Source: Candidatus Aquidulcis sp. (lineage in GTDB: Bacteria > Chloroflexota > Anaerolineae > Anaerolineales > UBA4823). Taken from it: a stretch of 55,106 bases of DNA. The position numbers and the translations under genes were made by a program. Below the pieces are notes generated by a model. It searched no databases and was not told the origin of the DNA. It saw only the letters and a list, made by a program, of their open reading frames with translations. Every line of letters starts with the position of its first letter. Position 1 is the stretch's first letter. Below are positions 27,991-36,445 of the stretch, piece after piece. The DNA is taken from positions 1 through 55,106 of the forward strand of contig DYIZ01000022.1 in the NCBI GenBank assembly GCA_020723385.1, read 5' to 3'.

Positions 27991-28222
27991 GACTGTTCGC
28001 TTAAATTAAAGTGACTTTCGCGAATTATGGCCCAAAAAGCCGCTTTTTACCTTCATTTTGGTTTTGAGAGCAATAGAACACGCTGAAAATTCATTTTTCG
28101 TTGTAAATTGCTCTGTGAGAGCAAAACACTTACTGCCATATGTAGGCCTTTCGTCGCGATTACCGCTATATGTGGCGGTATAGAAATTCACGATATCAAT
28201 TAAAATATCAGCGAATGGACAG
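27991..28222. mobile_element. 232-bp MITE-like insertion with 8-bp target duplication
   Basis: The block is bordered by direct repeats TAAAAACT (27983-27990 and 28223-28230). At copy 2 the same junction (gene stop, A-run, CTCCTGTCC) is continuous, so copy 2 is the empty site. The ends form an imperfect inverted repeat of about 36 bp sharing CTGT, TTCGCT and TCGnGAATT. It is AT-rich and contains no convincing gene (a 61-codon minus frame lacks a ribosome binding site), so it would need a transposase in trans. The rest of the 470-bp gap holds the remnant before it and repeat copy 3 after it. Confidence 0.6.
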
Positions 28223-28317
28223 TAAAAACTCCTGTCCTATTCAGAAATAAGACAGGAGTTTGACCAGTGCCCCCACGGGAGTACCGTACGTTAACGTGTC
28301 TTATTTGCGAAAGGGTG
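28223..28317 (-). repeat. Dispersed ~90-bp repeat, copy 3
   Basis: Third copy in the same orientation, including the GCGAAAGGGTG extension. Minus-strand AAATAAGAC can pair 9 bp with GTCTTATTT in the terminator hairpin, one base pair more than in copy 1. Confidence 0.88.
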
Positions 28318-28377
28318 TATCTACCTCAGCTTGTCTTATGCAGGAGATGGCTCGGCTCTGTAAAAGGGCACAGCATT

Positions 28378-29811
28378 TTAAACCACCATGCTTGTGACCA
28401 ATAGACCCAGCTCGGGTTTCTGGTTTAAGTAGATTGTGTACCCTTGCGATTTTTTGACGTAGGGGAGCGGCAAATCGGAATCTATTCGCAACTTAAAAAA
28501 GATTGGCAGTTCCCGGACTCGAAACTGTCCATCAGCGATCTGATCGATTTGTTTGCCGCGTTGGTAATGAGCCTGGTAGTTAAAAATATCCCCGTTTGAA
28601 TAATAAACCAATATGGCAATATCGCGTGTATTGGTTGCGTCCATCAACCTTAAGGACAACTTCATCACCCCCATGAAATCTAGAAGATCTTCATCGAGCA
28701 TTGTTCCAACAACAAAAGGCCCACCCAGGTAGACTGTGCCGTTGCCAGGATTCCGTGAGTCTTCCAATACAAATCCTTGCCCGGCCTGGTATGTTATCGT
28801 CAAATCGCCTTTTTTCACAATAGTTGGATGAAGCATCCGTTGTTTGGCAATGGGGATCATCACCCGTAACTGCATCTGGCTTTGCGATAATGGTGGTTCT
28901 TCGGGAGCACGATCTTCCCCAACCTCATGCAAACGCCACTGGGCTGGCTGATAACCCCGATCTATTTTGAGAGCCTTTTTCCACCATTGAATCGCTTCAT
29001 CGCGCTGTTCCAGACGGTCGCAGGCGACTCCCATTTCATGAATAGCGGCTAAATATTTGGGGTTACATTGCAGCGCAAGTTTCAGGTGCGGAATGGCTTC
29101 TTCTATTCTCCCATCCTTGACCAGTGCATGGGCCAGGTTATAGCGAGAAACATCATGTTCGGGATTCAGAGTGACAGCTAATTTGTAAGCGTCTATTCCT
29201 TCTTCTAAACGACCGGTTTCCAGGTAAGCCACTCCCAGATAAAAGTGACCTTCCGGGCGATTGGGAAGTAAGGAAATCATTTCTTGGGCTTTGTGTTCTA
29301 CCAGATAAAAATCGTCTACTTCCAGGTTGTGACTGATCTGTTCCATAAGAAATTCATACCGGTAGGTATTTTGCGGAGCTTCACCGCGCTCAATTCGCCG
29401 GAGTAGTCGAAGCCTTTTTTTGATGCTTTGCTGGCGAGATCGTGGTGGTAGGCGGCGCTTATAAGTCTCGAAGTTTAAGATGGCATCCTTTATTCGCCCC
29501 TGACAAGCATAAGCCACCCCCTGCCTGATGAGTAAATCGGAATCATCAGGAGAAAGCTTGCGCGCTTCTTCAAAAGCGGACACAGAATCGTCATAGAGCC
29601 CCATCTCCAGGTAACATGTGCCTAAATTCTGATAGGTGGAGGCTTTATCCACTCCCTCAGCCCATGGCAAGAAAAGTTTCAGGTCTACAATGGCATCAAC
29701 CCAGCGTTCATCGCCCATGGCGGCGAGGCTGCGCCGCCACAAAACGATCGGTTCAATTGAACGATCGGCTGTAAGCTTTTTAGGAACGTTGGAACGATGT
29801 TTACGCGCCAT
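28378..29811 (-). CDS. TPR-repeat protein
   Basis: A 477-residue protein without signal peptide. After a basic N terminus (MARKHRSNVPKK), several TPR repeats are clear, e.g. ASTYQNLGTCYLEMGLYDDS (about 58-77), GHFYLGVAYLETGRLEEGID (about 187-206) and YNLAHALVKDGRIEEAIPHL. The last 170 residues are a non-TPR beta-rich domain (PYVKKSQGYTIYLNQKPELG near the end) that I do not recognise. It lies 38 bp downstream of another TPR-like gene on the same strand, probably in one operon. Likely a scaffold; partners unknown. Confidence 0.75.
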   Translation of the reverse strand: MARKHRSNVPKKLTADRSIEPIVLWRRSLAAMGDERWVDAIVDLKLFLPWAEGVDKASTYQNLGTCYLEMGLYDDSVSAFEEARKLSPDDSDLLIRQGVAYACQGRIKDAILNFETYKRRLPPRSRQQSIKKRLRLLRRIERGEAPQNTYRYEFLMEQISHNLEVDDFYLVEHKAQEMISLLPNRPEGHFYLGVAYLETGRLEEGIDAYKLAVTLNPEHDVSRYNLAHALVKDGRIEEAIPHLKLALQCNPKYLAAIHEMGVACDRLEQRDEAIQWWKKALKIDRGYQPAQWRLHEVGEDRAPEEPPLSQSQMQLRVMIPIAKQRMLHPTIVKKGDLTITYQAGQGFVLEDSRNPGNGTVYLGGPFVVGTMLDEDLLDFMGVMKLSLRLMDATNTRDIAILVYYSNGDIFNYQAHYQRGKQIDQIADGQFRVRELPIFFKLRIDSDLPLPYVKKSQGYTIYLNQKPELGLLVTSMVV

Positions 29812-29849
29812 ACTTGCTTGTTGTCCTTGGTTCTATCATCACATGATTG

Positions 29850-30920
29850 CTACTTCTTCTTACGCCGTCCGCGCCGGGCGCGCTTCTTGGCTTTTTGTTC
29901 GCTCAGATCAACCTGTGGCTTAGGGACAACATGGCTTGCCTTTTTCTCTTCCAGCCGTAACGTTTTGCTCTTTTCAGGCTTACCCCATTCATCATACAAA
30001 GCGGCTAAACGATCGCATAAGTCACTGCGGTCTTTTAGATGGGGGCGTTTTAACGCCTGTTGCATGATCGCTTCTGCACGGTCGTATTGCTTTTGAGAGT
30101 TGTTCATCAACCAGTATTGATCTGCCCAACCGATATAAGCCCAGGCTTCATCTGGCAGGCGTTCAACCAGAGCTGTGTAAACAGCTTCTGCTTCCGAATG
30201 CTTTCCAAGCTCCCATAATGCTTCCCCCTGACCCCGTCCAAAATTCAAGTGGGTATCTTCATCTTCATCTGGAAACTGGTTGAAGAATTCCTGGACATAT
30301 TGCAGACGATAACCGTAAAATTTTGGATCGCGCACTCCGGCGTTGTGGAGTTCAAACATAAAATCATAGCACCAGTTTTCAAAATAGATCTCCAACTCAG
30401 GATACGCTTTGACGAACTCTTCACGGGTGCGCATCTCTGGTAGAGCCATAGTTTTGGCAATTTCCCAGGCCTGCATCCAGTCCTGGCAAGCAGCAACAAA
30501 ATCCTGTTTTTTTAGGAGTTGGTAACCAATTTGCATCTGGTCTATGAAACGTTCTGCAGGAGACAATTGAATCACCGGAAAATTTCCTTCCAGGATCTGT
30601 TTCCAGCGCACCTCTTCGCCCATTTGGAAGGCGTCAATGGCCTGGATAGCTACTTGGCCGGCATATACGCCCACCTGGTGAATGACTGCGCTGCGCAGTG
30701 CCTGGATGAGGAAAGCATTGACATCTGGATTATCGCCGCCATCTTCGATCTGCATCTTTAGCGCGTTAAGAATGCCTTTCAGCTTGCGATACCGGATCAG
30801 AGGCAGCCCCAAGCCTTGAATCGCTTTCTCAACAGGTTCCAATTGCTCCAGGCGAAGGCGATCGATGTGTTTACCTGGAATTGGTGATGGTGCATGATTC
30901 AAGCGTAATCTCCAATTCAA
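29850..30920 (-). CDS. TPR-like protein with highly basic C-terminal tail
   Basis: A 356-residue cytosolic protein, mostly alpha-helical, with TPR-like units near the C terminus (GEALWELGKHSEAEAVYTAL; WAYIGWADQYWLMNNSQKQY) and a final basic tail (KKRARRGRRKKK) that suggests nucleic-acid or ribosome contact. I do not recognise the N-terminal 200 residues. The start is uncertain: the frame opens with a TTG at 30920 and no suitable ATG is near. The downstream TPR gene follows closely. Confidence 0.65.
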   Translation of the reverse strand: MNWRLRLNHAPSPIPGKHIDRLRLEQLEPVEKAIQGLGLPLIRYRKLKGILNALKMQIEDGGDNPDVNAFLIQALRSAVIHQVGVYAGQVAIQAIDAFQMGEEVRWKQILEGNFPVIQLSPAERFIDQMQIGYQLLKKQDFVAACQDWMQAWEIAKTMALPEMRTREEFVKAYPELEIYFENWCYDFMFELHNAGVRDPKFYGYRLQYVQEFFNQFPDEDEDTHLNFGRGQGEALWELGKHSEAEAVYTALVERLPDEAWAYIGWADQYWLMNNSQKQYDRAEAIMQQALKRPHLKDRSDLCDRLAALYDEWGKPEKSKTLRLEEKKASHVVPKPQVDLSEQKAKKRARRGRRKKK

Positions 30921-31046
30921 TTTGATTTCAAACCAAGATTATAGCATGGGCTTCGTTCAGAGCAATCTAATAGTTTGGGATTGTGTTTTGCCAGAGCCGA
31001 TAGAGGCAAAAACATCCGATTCGGGAAGGCTTGTGTATACTCAGTC

Positions 31047-31080
31047 AAAAAGAAATCTCGGAGATGAACTCCGAGATTTC
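31047..31080 (-). terminator. Terminator of tRNA-Glu
   Basis: On the minus strand, a perfect 12-bp stem (31052-31063 / 31069-31080, GAAATCTCGGAG arms) with a 5-nt loop and five T, 3 nt after the tRNA. Confidence 0.9.
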
Positions 31081-31083
31081 CTG

Positions 31084-31156
31084 TGCCCCCACAGAGATTC
31101 GAACTCTGGTTTTAGCCTTGAAAGGGCTGCGTCCTGGTCCCCTAGACGATGGGGGC
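31084..31156 (-). tRNA. tRNA-Glu (UUC)
   Basis: 73-nt cloverleaf on the minus strand. Acceptor GCCCCCA/TGGGGGC, T-arm CAGAG-TTCGAAT-CTCTG, anticodon loop CTTTCAA giving UUC (anticodon complement at 31120-31122). CCA is not encoded. A terminator follows at once. Confidence 0.95.
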
Positions 31157-31272
31157 GGGGCTGTATTGCGGCGGGATTTTACCACTCCCCTGCAATCGGG
31201 TCAAGGACAGTTTGGCGGCTGATCCAATTTGCCCGCAACAGTGGGAATGACACCTCGGTTACAAGAGCTATC

Positions 31273-31977
31273 TTACTCCACCTCGATTTTCAACAGCCAC
31301 TTGACCCATTTGTTCCCGAGCTGCTCAGGGAAAACCGCCCGCACCGGGAAACCGTGCAGAATCGGCACTGGCTCGCCCTCCCACTCGTAAGCCAGGAAAT
31401 TCCCGCCGGTGCGCGCCTGCGCCAGGGTCAGAAACGCGGAATAACCATCTGCGCCGTACATCGTGATGCTGGCCGCGTCGGCCTGCACGCCCGCCAGGTC
31501 GAGAATAGCGGTGATTGGCGTTCCCGCCCAATCGGCCGTGTCCTCGAAATAGCCTTTGCAAACGATGGTAGCTTTCAGCTCAACTTTGGGCAGACAGCGC
31601 AGCTCGTCGTACGTCAGGCTGAGCGGATGATCCACTTTTCCGGTGACCTCGAGCCGATAGGATAAGGGATCAATTTCCTGATATTTGCCGGTGATGTGCA
31701 TGCCGGTGCTGGAATCCAGCTCGGTGTAGCCAGGAATGACCGATGGGAGCGTGGGGACGATGACGGGAGATGACGCACAAATCGTGGGGGTTGGGGGAAC
31801 CATCGGAGTAGCTGTAACCCTTGCGGCTGTGGGCGTCGCCGGGGACGCGCCTCCCGCCGGGGACGGCGCGGCGCACGCGGCCAGGAAAATCATCGTGGCT
31901 GTCATCCAAATTGGCGCTAAAGCACTTACTTCAAACAACCTTCGTGTTTTACCGGTAAGTTTTGATCGCGTAAACAT
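31273..31977 (-). CDS. Molybdopterin-dependent oxidoreductase lipoprotein, sulfite-oxidase fold
   Basis: A 234-residue exported protein. Signal peptide with lipobox FLAAC (Cys near residue 34), then a Pro/Thr-rich linker and the Mo-pterin (Oxidored_molyb) domain: HPLSLTYDELRCLPKVE, the Cys that would bind molybdenum in TIVCKGYFEDTADWAGTP, YGADGYSAFL and GFPVRAVFPEQLGNKWVKW at the end. It is shorter than MsrP/YedY and lacks a Tat twin-Arg in the obvious place, so cofactor loading is uncertain. ATG 31977 has GAGG upstream. It overlaps the metallophosphatase stop by 29 bp and is the last gene of a four-gene minus-strand operon. Confidence 0.85.
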   Translation of the reverse strand: MFTRSKLTGKTRRLFEVSALAPIWMTATMIFLAACAAPSPAGGASPATPTAARVTATPMVPPTPTICASSPVIVPTLPSVIPGYTELDSSTGMHITGKYQEIDPLSYRLEVTGKVDHPLSLTYDELRCLPKVELKATIVCKGYFEDTADWAGTPITAILDLAGVQADAASITMYGADGYSAFLTLAQARTGGNFLAYEWEGEPVPILHGFPVRAVFPEQLGNKWVKWLLKIEVE

Positions 31978-33160
31978 CAATTACCTCGTTTTCGATATTG
32001 ATAAATTGGAACACAATCTCGTTGGCGCTGGCCTCGACCAGCATCGCGCCGAAATCAGAATCATACTGCACCATGCTGCCCGGACGGACGCGGGCAATGG
32101 GGTACTTATCTCCGCCGCCCAGGCCGTTGACAAAGTACGGGATGCCATCCTCGAACAGCCGCTCGTAGCTGTGCTCGTGACCGGAGATTACGGCGGTCGC
32201 GCCCCAGTCGGTAAAAGGCCACTGGATCCAATCGGTGTCGCCGTGCAGGCCCGACGAATAGGGCGGGTAATGGGTGAAAACGATCTTCCACGGCAGGGTG
32301 GAAGCCGCCATCCTTTCCTTCAGCCACTCAGCCTGCGCCGAGCTGCGCCCCACTTTGTCCACCTCATGGCTGTCGGAATTGACGCAGAAGAAGTGTACCG
32401 GCCCCCAGGTGAAGTCGTAATAACGCTCGTTGCCAGGCAGCTCGAAATAGTCGAGGAAAGGCTGGTAGCCATCCGCCTCCCCGGTCCAATCGTGGTTGCC
32501 AATCGCCGGGAAGAAGCGGTTTTCGTCGCCGCCTGGGCCGTACACGCCGTGATAAGGGTAGATGTAATCGGAATACCACTGCCCGATGTTGGCGTCAATC
32601 GTCTCGGCGAGGCCGTCAGGGTAATTGTTGTCGCCTACAGTGATGATGAGGTCGGGATCCCAACTTTTGACCAGGTTGGCAACTGCTTCGGCGTGCTCGT
32701 CGCCGGAGCCGAAATCGCCGATGACGGCAAACGTTATCGGCGGCAGCGGCGGGTCGGTGGGGATAGGCGAGGCGGGAAGATCGGTTGGCGGAAGAACGGG
32801 TGTATCAGTGGGATTGGGAGTTGATGTGGATGGGATCGGCGTGGCCGTTGGGGGGATGGCGGTGGGGATGCTGATCCGCCCCGTAGGAACGACGATGACC
32901 ACCTGGGACGGCGTGTGCGACGGGAGGGCCGCCGCGCTGGTGGCCGTAGGCTGAAAAGCCGCGCTTCCCGGCAGCGGCGAAACCGCCAGCGGCGGCTGCG
33001 GACCTGCAAAATTGGCGGCCAGGCAGCCAGCCAATGCCAGCGTGAGCGCCAGGCTCACTCCAAAGGCTGCCAGCAAACCGCGTCCAAGCCATGATTCGAG
33101 CCGGATGCGGCGGCGGTGTAGATTGTCGAGGCGTTTCGAGGAAGAGGACGAGTCGCTCAC
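31949..33160 (-). CDS. Exported calcineurin-like metallophosphatase
   Basis: A 403-residue protein with an N-terminal membrane segment (LLAAFGVSLALTLALAGCLA, possibly a lipobox at LAGC), a Thr/Pro/Ser-rich linker to about residue 130, then the metallophosphatase domain with all five motifs: GDFGSGDEH, GDNNYPDG, GNHDW, FTHYPP and GHEHSYER. The catalytic domain resembles purple acid phosphatases. Probably acts outside the membrane on phosphoesters; the substrate is unknown. It begins 3 bp after the rhodanese stop. Confidence 0.9.
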   Translation of the reverse strand: MSDSSSSSKRLDNLHRRRIRLESWLGRGLLAAFGVSLALTLALAGCLAANFAGPQPPLAVSPLPGSAAFQPTATSAAALPSHTPSQVVIVVPTGRISIPTAIPPTATPIPSTSTPNPTDTPVLPPTDLPASPIPTDPPLPPITFAVIGDFGSGDEHAEAVANLVKSWDPDLIITVGDNNYPDGLAETIDANIGQWYSDYIYPYHGVYGPGGDENRFFPAIGNHDWTGEADGYQPFLDYFELPGNERYYDFTWGPVHFFCVNSDSHEVDKVGRSSAQAEWLKERMAASTLPWKIVFTHYPPYSSGLHGDTDWIQWPFTDWGATAVISGHEHSYERLFEDGIPYFVNGLGGGDKYPIARVRPGSMVQYDSDFGAMLVEASANEIVFQFINIENEVIDVYAIKTYR

Positions 33161-33163
33161 AAC

Positions 33164-33655
33164 TTATGGACGGGGGCCGGTCAACGAATAACCCGCGTCG
33201 TACCAGGCCCGGACTCCGCCAGCCATCGAGGTGACTTGCTCAAAGCCGGCATTCAAGAGGATATCGCGACCCTCCTGGCTGCGGTTCCCCGAGCGGCACA
33301 CGGTTACGATCTGGCGGTCACGGGGCAGCTCTGACAGGCGATTTGGCAGTTCATCCAGTGGAATGAGGGTCGTATTCTCGATATGGCTGGCGTTGTATTC
33401 TTCCGCCGTGCGCACATCGAGCAGAAATACGCCTTGCTCGTATTTCTGGTAAGCTTCCTGAGCGGTGATTTCCAGCGGCAGCGGCGTGACCGACGATTTG
33501 TTGCGCGTGACCAGCAGGATGACCACTGCCAGAGCGATGACAACTACGAATGTCCCGATAGCCCACACCATAGATTGGCGCTGCTGCCTGGCCTTGCGGC
33601 GGCTTTCGCGCGGTGTATGGGCAATTTTGGAAGATTGTTTTTTACCCTGGGGCAT
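33164..33655 (-). CDS. Membrane-anchored rhodanese-domain protein
   Basis: A 163-residue protein. Basic N terminus, one transmembrane helix (VWAIGTFVVVIALAVVILLV, about 30-49), then a single rhodanese domain (about 60-160) with VFLLDVRTAEEYNASHIENT and the active-site loop VCRSGNRS with the persulfide Cys. It likely carries sulfane sulfur at the outer membrane face. The four genes DUF1232, rhodanese, metallophosphatase and Mo-oxidoreductase are spaced by 6 bp, 3 bp and an overlap, so they form one operon. Confidence 0.92.
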   Translation of the reverse strand: MPQGKKQSSKIAHTPRESRRKARQQRQSMVWAIGTFVVVIALAVVILLVTRNKSSVTPLPLEITAQEAYQKYEQGVFLLDVRTAEEYNASHIENTTLIPLDELPNRLSELPRDRQIVTVCRSGNRSQEGRDILLNAGFEQVTSMAGGVRAWYDAGYSLTGPRP

Positions 33656-33661
33656 GCTTGA

Positions 33662-34045
33662 TTACTCCGCGTCCTTGAATTCGCCCTCGATGATTTCCCC
33701 TTCGACAACATCTTCCTCGGCAGGAGGCGCGGGGTGCGCCGCCAAATCCTGCGCCCGCGGAGGAACAACGCCGCTGATGTCATCCTGGTGCTCTTTGACC
33801 ACATCGGGCGGGCACAACTCGACGAACATGACGGTGCTCAACCAGATGATAGCGGCATCGTCAATCGGGCTAGGCAGCAAATCGGGGAAGAGCAGGTAAA
33901 CTAACGAGCCTACCGGGATGAGCTTGATCCAGGGGCTGACGCGCGAATCGCCCATCAGGCGCAGGATGAGCTTGACGCGGTTGACAAATTCGGTGAGCAT
34001 ACTCCCGCCGAAAGGGATCATGTTACGCGGACGGTTTTCAGACAT
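33662..34045 (-). CDS. DUF1232 (YkvA-like) membrane protein
   Basis: A 127-residue protein with the DUF1232 core SPWIKLIPVGSLVYLLFPDLLPSPIDD (key residues L-Y-L-x-P-D-L-P-x-D) and a nearby hydrophobic segment (AAIIWLSTVMFVELC), followed by an acidic tail. The ATG at 34045 has GGAGG 5 nt upstream; an ATG four codons earlier lacks one. First gene of the operon; its function is not established. Confidence 0.85.
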   Translation of the reverse strand: MSENRPRNMIPFGGSMLTEFVNRVKLILRLMGDSRVSPWIKLIPVGSLVYLLFPDLLPSPIDDAAIIWLSTVMFVELCPPDVVKEHQDDISGVVPPRAQDLAAHPAPPAEEDVVEGEIIEGEFKDAE

Positions 34046-34057
34046 AGGGGCCTCCAT

Positions 34058-34535
34058 TGGGTGTGAGGATTATACTATACTCAGAAACGCTTTTTCGACG
34101 CGTGGCTGCGTTTGCAATTGTGTCGGCGCGCCGGATGGGTGAGCGGTTTCATCCGCAGATGGAGCCGATAACGCGGATCGGAGATGTTTCTGCGTTGGTA
34201 TACGCAATACTCACTGAATTGGCGCGCTAATCATCTCGACTGATCAATATAGTTCTCGCGCCGTTTTGCGGGGTTTTTGTGGTTCTATTTTTATAGGCTT
34301 TCCAGGATTTGTTGTGTTGCTCGCGTCGGACTGTCGTTCGACGCCCCAGATGTAACGTTTTATTGCTGCTCCTGCCAGATGCGGGGACTGTCGTCCCCTT
34401 GGAGCAAATAAATCACGGCGATTCCCGAAGACCCATTTTTTAATGCAAGGTTTTGACGCCCACCTTTTTCGATTTCGCGTATTGCGGGGGGAGGAAAAAG
34501 GCTTTATACTGAGGGGGAAGAAGGAATAACAGGCA
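34058..34535. other. Intergenic gap with two short hairpins
   Basis: 478 bp without a recognisable gene. Two hairpins lie at 34323-34344 (GCGTCG/CGACGC) and 34383-34398 (GGGGAC/GTCCCC), both centred on a GACTGTCGT sequence. The 3' part is AT-richer, and an AAGGA precedes the methyltransferase start. No tRNA or conserved RNA was recognised. Confidence 0.6.
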
Positions 34536-35426
34536 ATGAATTACCTCAATCAAATCTTTCACGGCGACTGCGAGGAAGTGCTAAAGCAACTGCCGGACAA
34601 CTCAGTTGACCTGATTTTCACCTCGCCGCCGTATGCCGATCAGCGGCGGCACACATATGGCGGGGTAAGCCCCGATGAGTATGTTGACTGGTTTCTGCCC
34701 AAATCCGCGCATTTTTTACGCGTCTTGAAGCCAACCGGGACTTTTGTTCTGAATATCAAAGAGCGCGTGGTCAATGGCGAACGGCATATCTACGTTATCG
34801 AGTTGATTTTAAGGATGCGCGAGCAGGGCTGGCTGTGGACCGAGGAATTCATGTGGCACAAGAAAAATTCCTACCCCGGCAAATGGCCCAATCGGTTTCG
34901 CGATAATTGGGAGCGGTTAATTCAGTTCAACAAGCAGAAACAATTCAAAATGTTCCAGGATGCCGTGATGGTGCCGGTCGGAGATTGGGCCAAAGACCGT
35001 CTGGCGAATTTGAGCCAGACGGATAAGACCCGCGATGAGTCGAAAGTCGGCAGCGGCTTCGGCAAGAACGTGTCGAATTGGCTGGGGCGCGATAAAGTGT
35101 ACCCGAATAACGTGCTCCACATGGCAACTGAGTGCGCCAATAAAAACCACAGCGCCACGTTCCCGGTGGCGCTGCCGGAATGGTTCATCAAGCTGTTCAC
35201 GGAGCCGGGCGACGTGGTGTTGGATCCGTTCATTGGTTCCGGCACGACGGCTTTGGCGGCAGCCCAATTGGGCAGGCAATACGTGGGGATTGATATCAAC
35301 CGCGAATATATTGATTTGGCGAGGAAGCGCATCTCTGAGACGCAAATTCGGTTGCCTAATATTGCCGATCTATCCGGTCTCAAAGAAAACTCGATTTCAT
35401 TTGATACACCTGTTTGCGGAGGGTAA
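34536..35426 (+). CDS. Site-specific DNA methyltransferase, beta class
   Basis: A 296-residue amino-methyltransferase. Motif IV TSPPY (29-33) comes first, motif I DPFIGSGTT (from about 230) near the end, followed by YVGIDINREYIDLARKRI. This order (IV ... target recognition ... I) is the beta class. TSPPY is commonest in N4-cytosine enzymes, but N6-adenine cannot be excluded. The next gene, 4 bp downstream, is an Mrr-type nuclease, so together they form a restriction-modification or modification-linked nuclease pair. Target sequence unknown. Confidence 0.92.
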   Translation: MNYLNQIFHGDCEEVLKQLPDNSVDLIFTSPPYADQRRHTYGGVSPDEYVDWFLPKSAHFLRVLKPTGTFVLNIKERVVNGERHIYVIELILRMREQGWLWTEEFMWHKKNSYPGKWPNRFRDNWERLIQFNKQKQFKMFQDAVMVPVGDWAKDRLANLSQTDKTRDESKVGSGFGKNVSNWLGRDKVYPNNVLHMATECANKNHSATFPVALPEWFIKLFTEPGDVVLDPFIGSGTTALAAAQLGRQYVGIDINREYIDLARKRISETQIRLPNIADLSGLKENSISFDTPVCGG

Positions 35427-35430
35427 ACAC

Positions 35431-36375
35431 ATGGCTGTTCCAGGTTTTCAAAGCTTCATGCTACCGCTCTTAAATATCCTAAGAGACGGAAAAGAACACA
35501 ACCTTGATGGGGTACGTGAGTTGTTAGCATCACAGTTCCATTTGAATGAAAAAGACAGAAATGAATTACTGCCGAGTGGCAGAAATTTCGTTTTTAATGA
35601 TAGAGTACATTGGGCACAAGCTTACCTTAAAAAGGCGTTATTGTTAGAAAATCCCAGTCGGGCTAAATTGCGCATCACAAAACGGGGACAAGATGTTTTA
35701 AGTAGTAATCCAATTGTCATTGACAGGGAATTTTTGAGACGGTTTCCAGAATTTATAGCCTTCGAAGAATCATCAACTTCCAAAACCAATAAACAACAAA
35801 GGCATGAAGAATCAGGCCAACGAACGGACAAATTAGAAAAAAAGTTTGAAGAACCTGATCAAACTCCGGAAGAACTTTTAGAGTCTAGTTACCAAAAGCT
35901 GAGGCGCGACTTAGCACAAGAATTATTAGAAAGAATAAAACAGTGCTCGCCCAGGTTTTTTGAAAATTTGGTTGTAGACCTACTTGTAGCAATGGGCTAC
36001 GGTGGATCAAGGAAAGATGCTGGACAAGCCATAGGGCAAAGTGGAGACGAGGGAGTAGACGGAATTATCAAAGAGGACAAACTCGGTTTAGATATTGTGT
36101 ATATTCAAGCGAAGAGGTGGGAAGGACCCGTTGGTAGACCCACTGTACAAAGTTTTTCAGGGAGTTTGGATGGCCAGAGGGCGAAAAAAGGAGTTTTGAT
36201 AACAACCTCTCGTTTTTCACAAGAAGCATTAGATTATGTTCCTGGAGAAAAGAAAATAGTACTTATCAACGGCGAACAACTCGCCCAGTTTATGATTGAC
36301 CACGGAATTGGGGTAACTGAAGTAGCAAGTTATGTGGTCAAGAAAATAGACTCAGATTACTTTGATGAGGACTAG
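35431..36375 (+). CDS. Mrr-type restriction endonuclease
   Basis: A 314-residue protein. N-terminal winged-helix Mrr_N domain (MLPLLNILRDGKEHNLDGVR, about 10-29), a charged linker (about 110-165), and a C-terminal Mrr_cat domain of the PD-(D/E)xK fold with GDEGVDGII and VYIQAKRW supplying the D and QxK catalytic residues (about 215-240). The ATG at 35431 is preceded by GGAGGG. Base composition is clearly more AT-rich than in neighbours, indicating transfer. It could cut DNA not protected by the partner methylase, or be methyl-dependent like Escherichia coli Mrr; the tight pairing favours the first. Confidence 0.9.
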   Translation: MAVPGFQSFMLPLLNILRDGKEHNLDGVRELLASQFHLNEKDRNELLPSGRNFVFNDRVHWAQAYLKKALLLENPSRAKLRITKRGQDVLSSNPIVIDREFLRRFPEFIAFEESSTSKTNKQQRHEESGQRTDKLEKKFEEPDQTPEELLESSYQKLRRDLAQELLERIKQCSPRFFENLVVDLLVAMGYGGSRKDAGQAIGQSGDEGVDGIIKEDKLGLDIVYIQAKRWEGPVGRPTVQSFSGSLDGQRAKKGVLITTSRFSQEALDYVPGEKKIVLINGEQLAQFMIDHGIGVTEVASYVVKKIDSDYFDED

Positions 36376-36445
36376 CAATACTCTCTCTATCTCCTATCCA
36401 TTCTTTCTTCAAAAAAACCACGTTCATCAGCGTCCAACTCCCCTC

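Noticed and set aside
28006-28191. 61-codon minus frame inside the 232-bp insertion
   Set aside because: No ribosome binding site, AT-rich non-coding look, and contained wholly in the MITE-like element.
31736-32824. Plus-strand frame of 362 codons
   Set aside because: Antisense to the metallophosphatase and Mo-oxidoreductase genes, which carry complete motifs.
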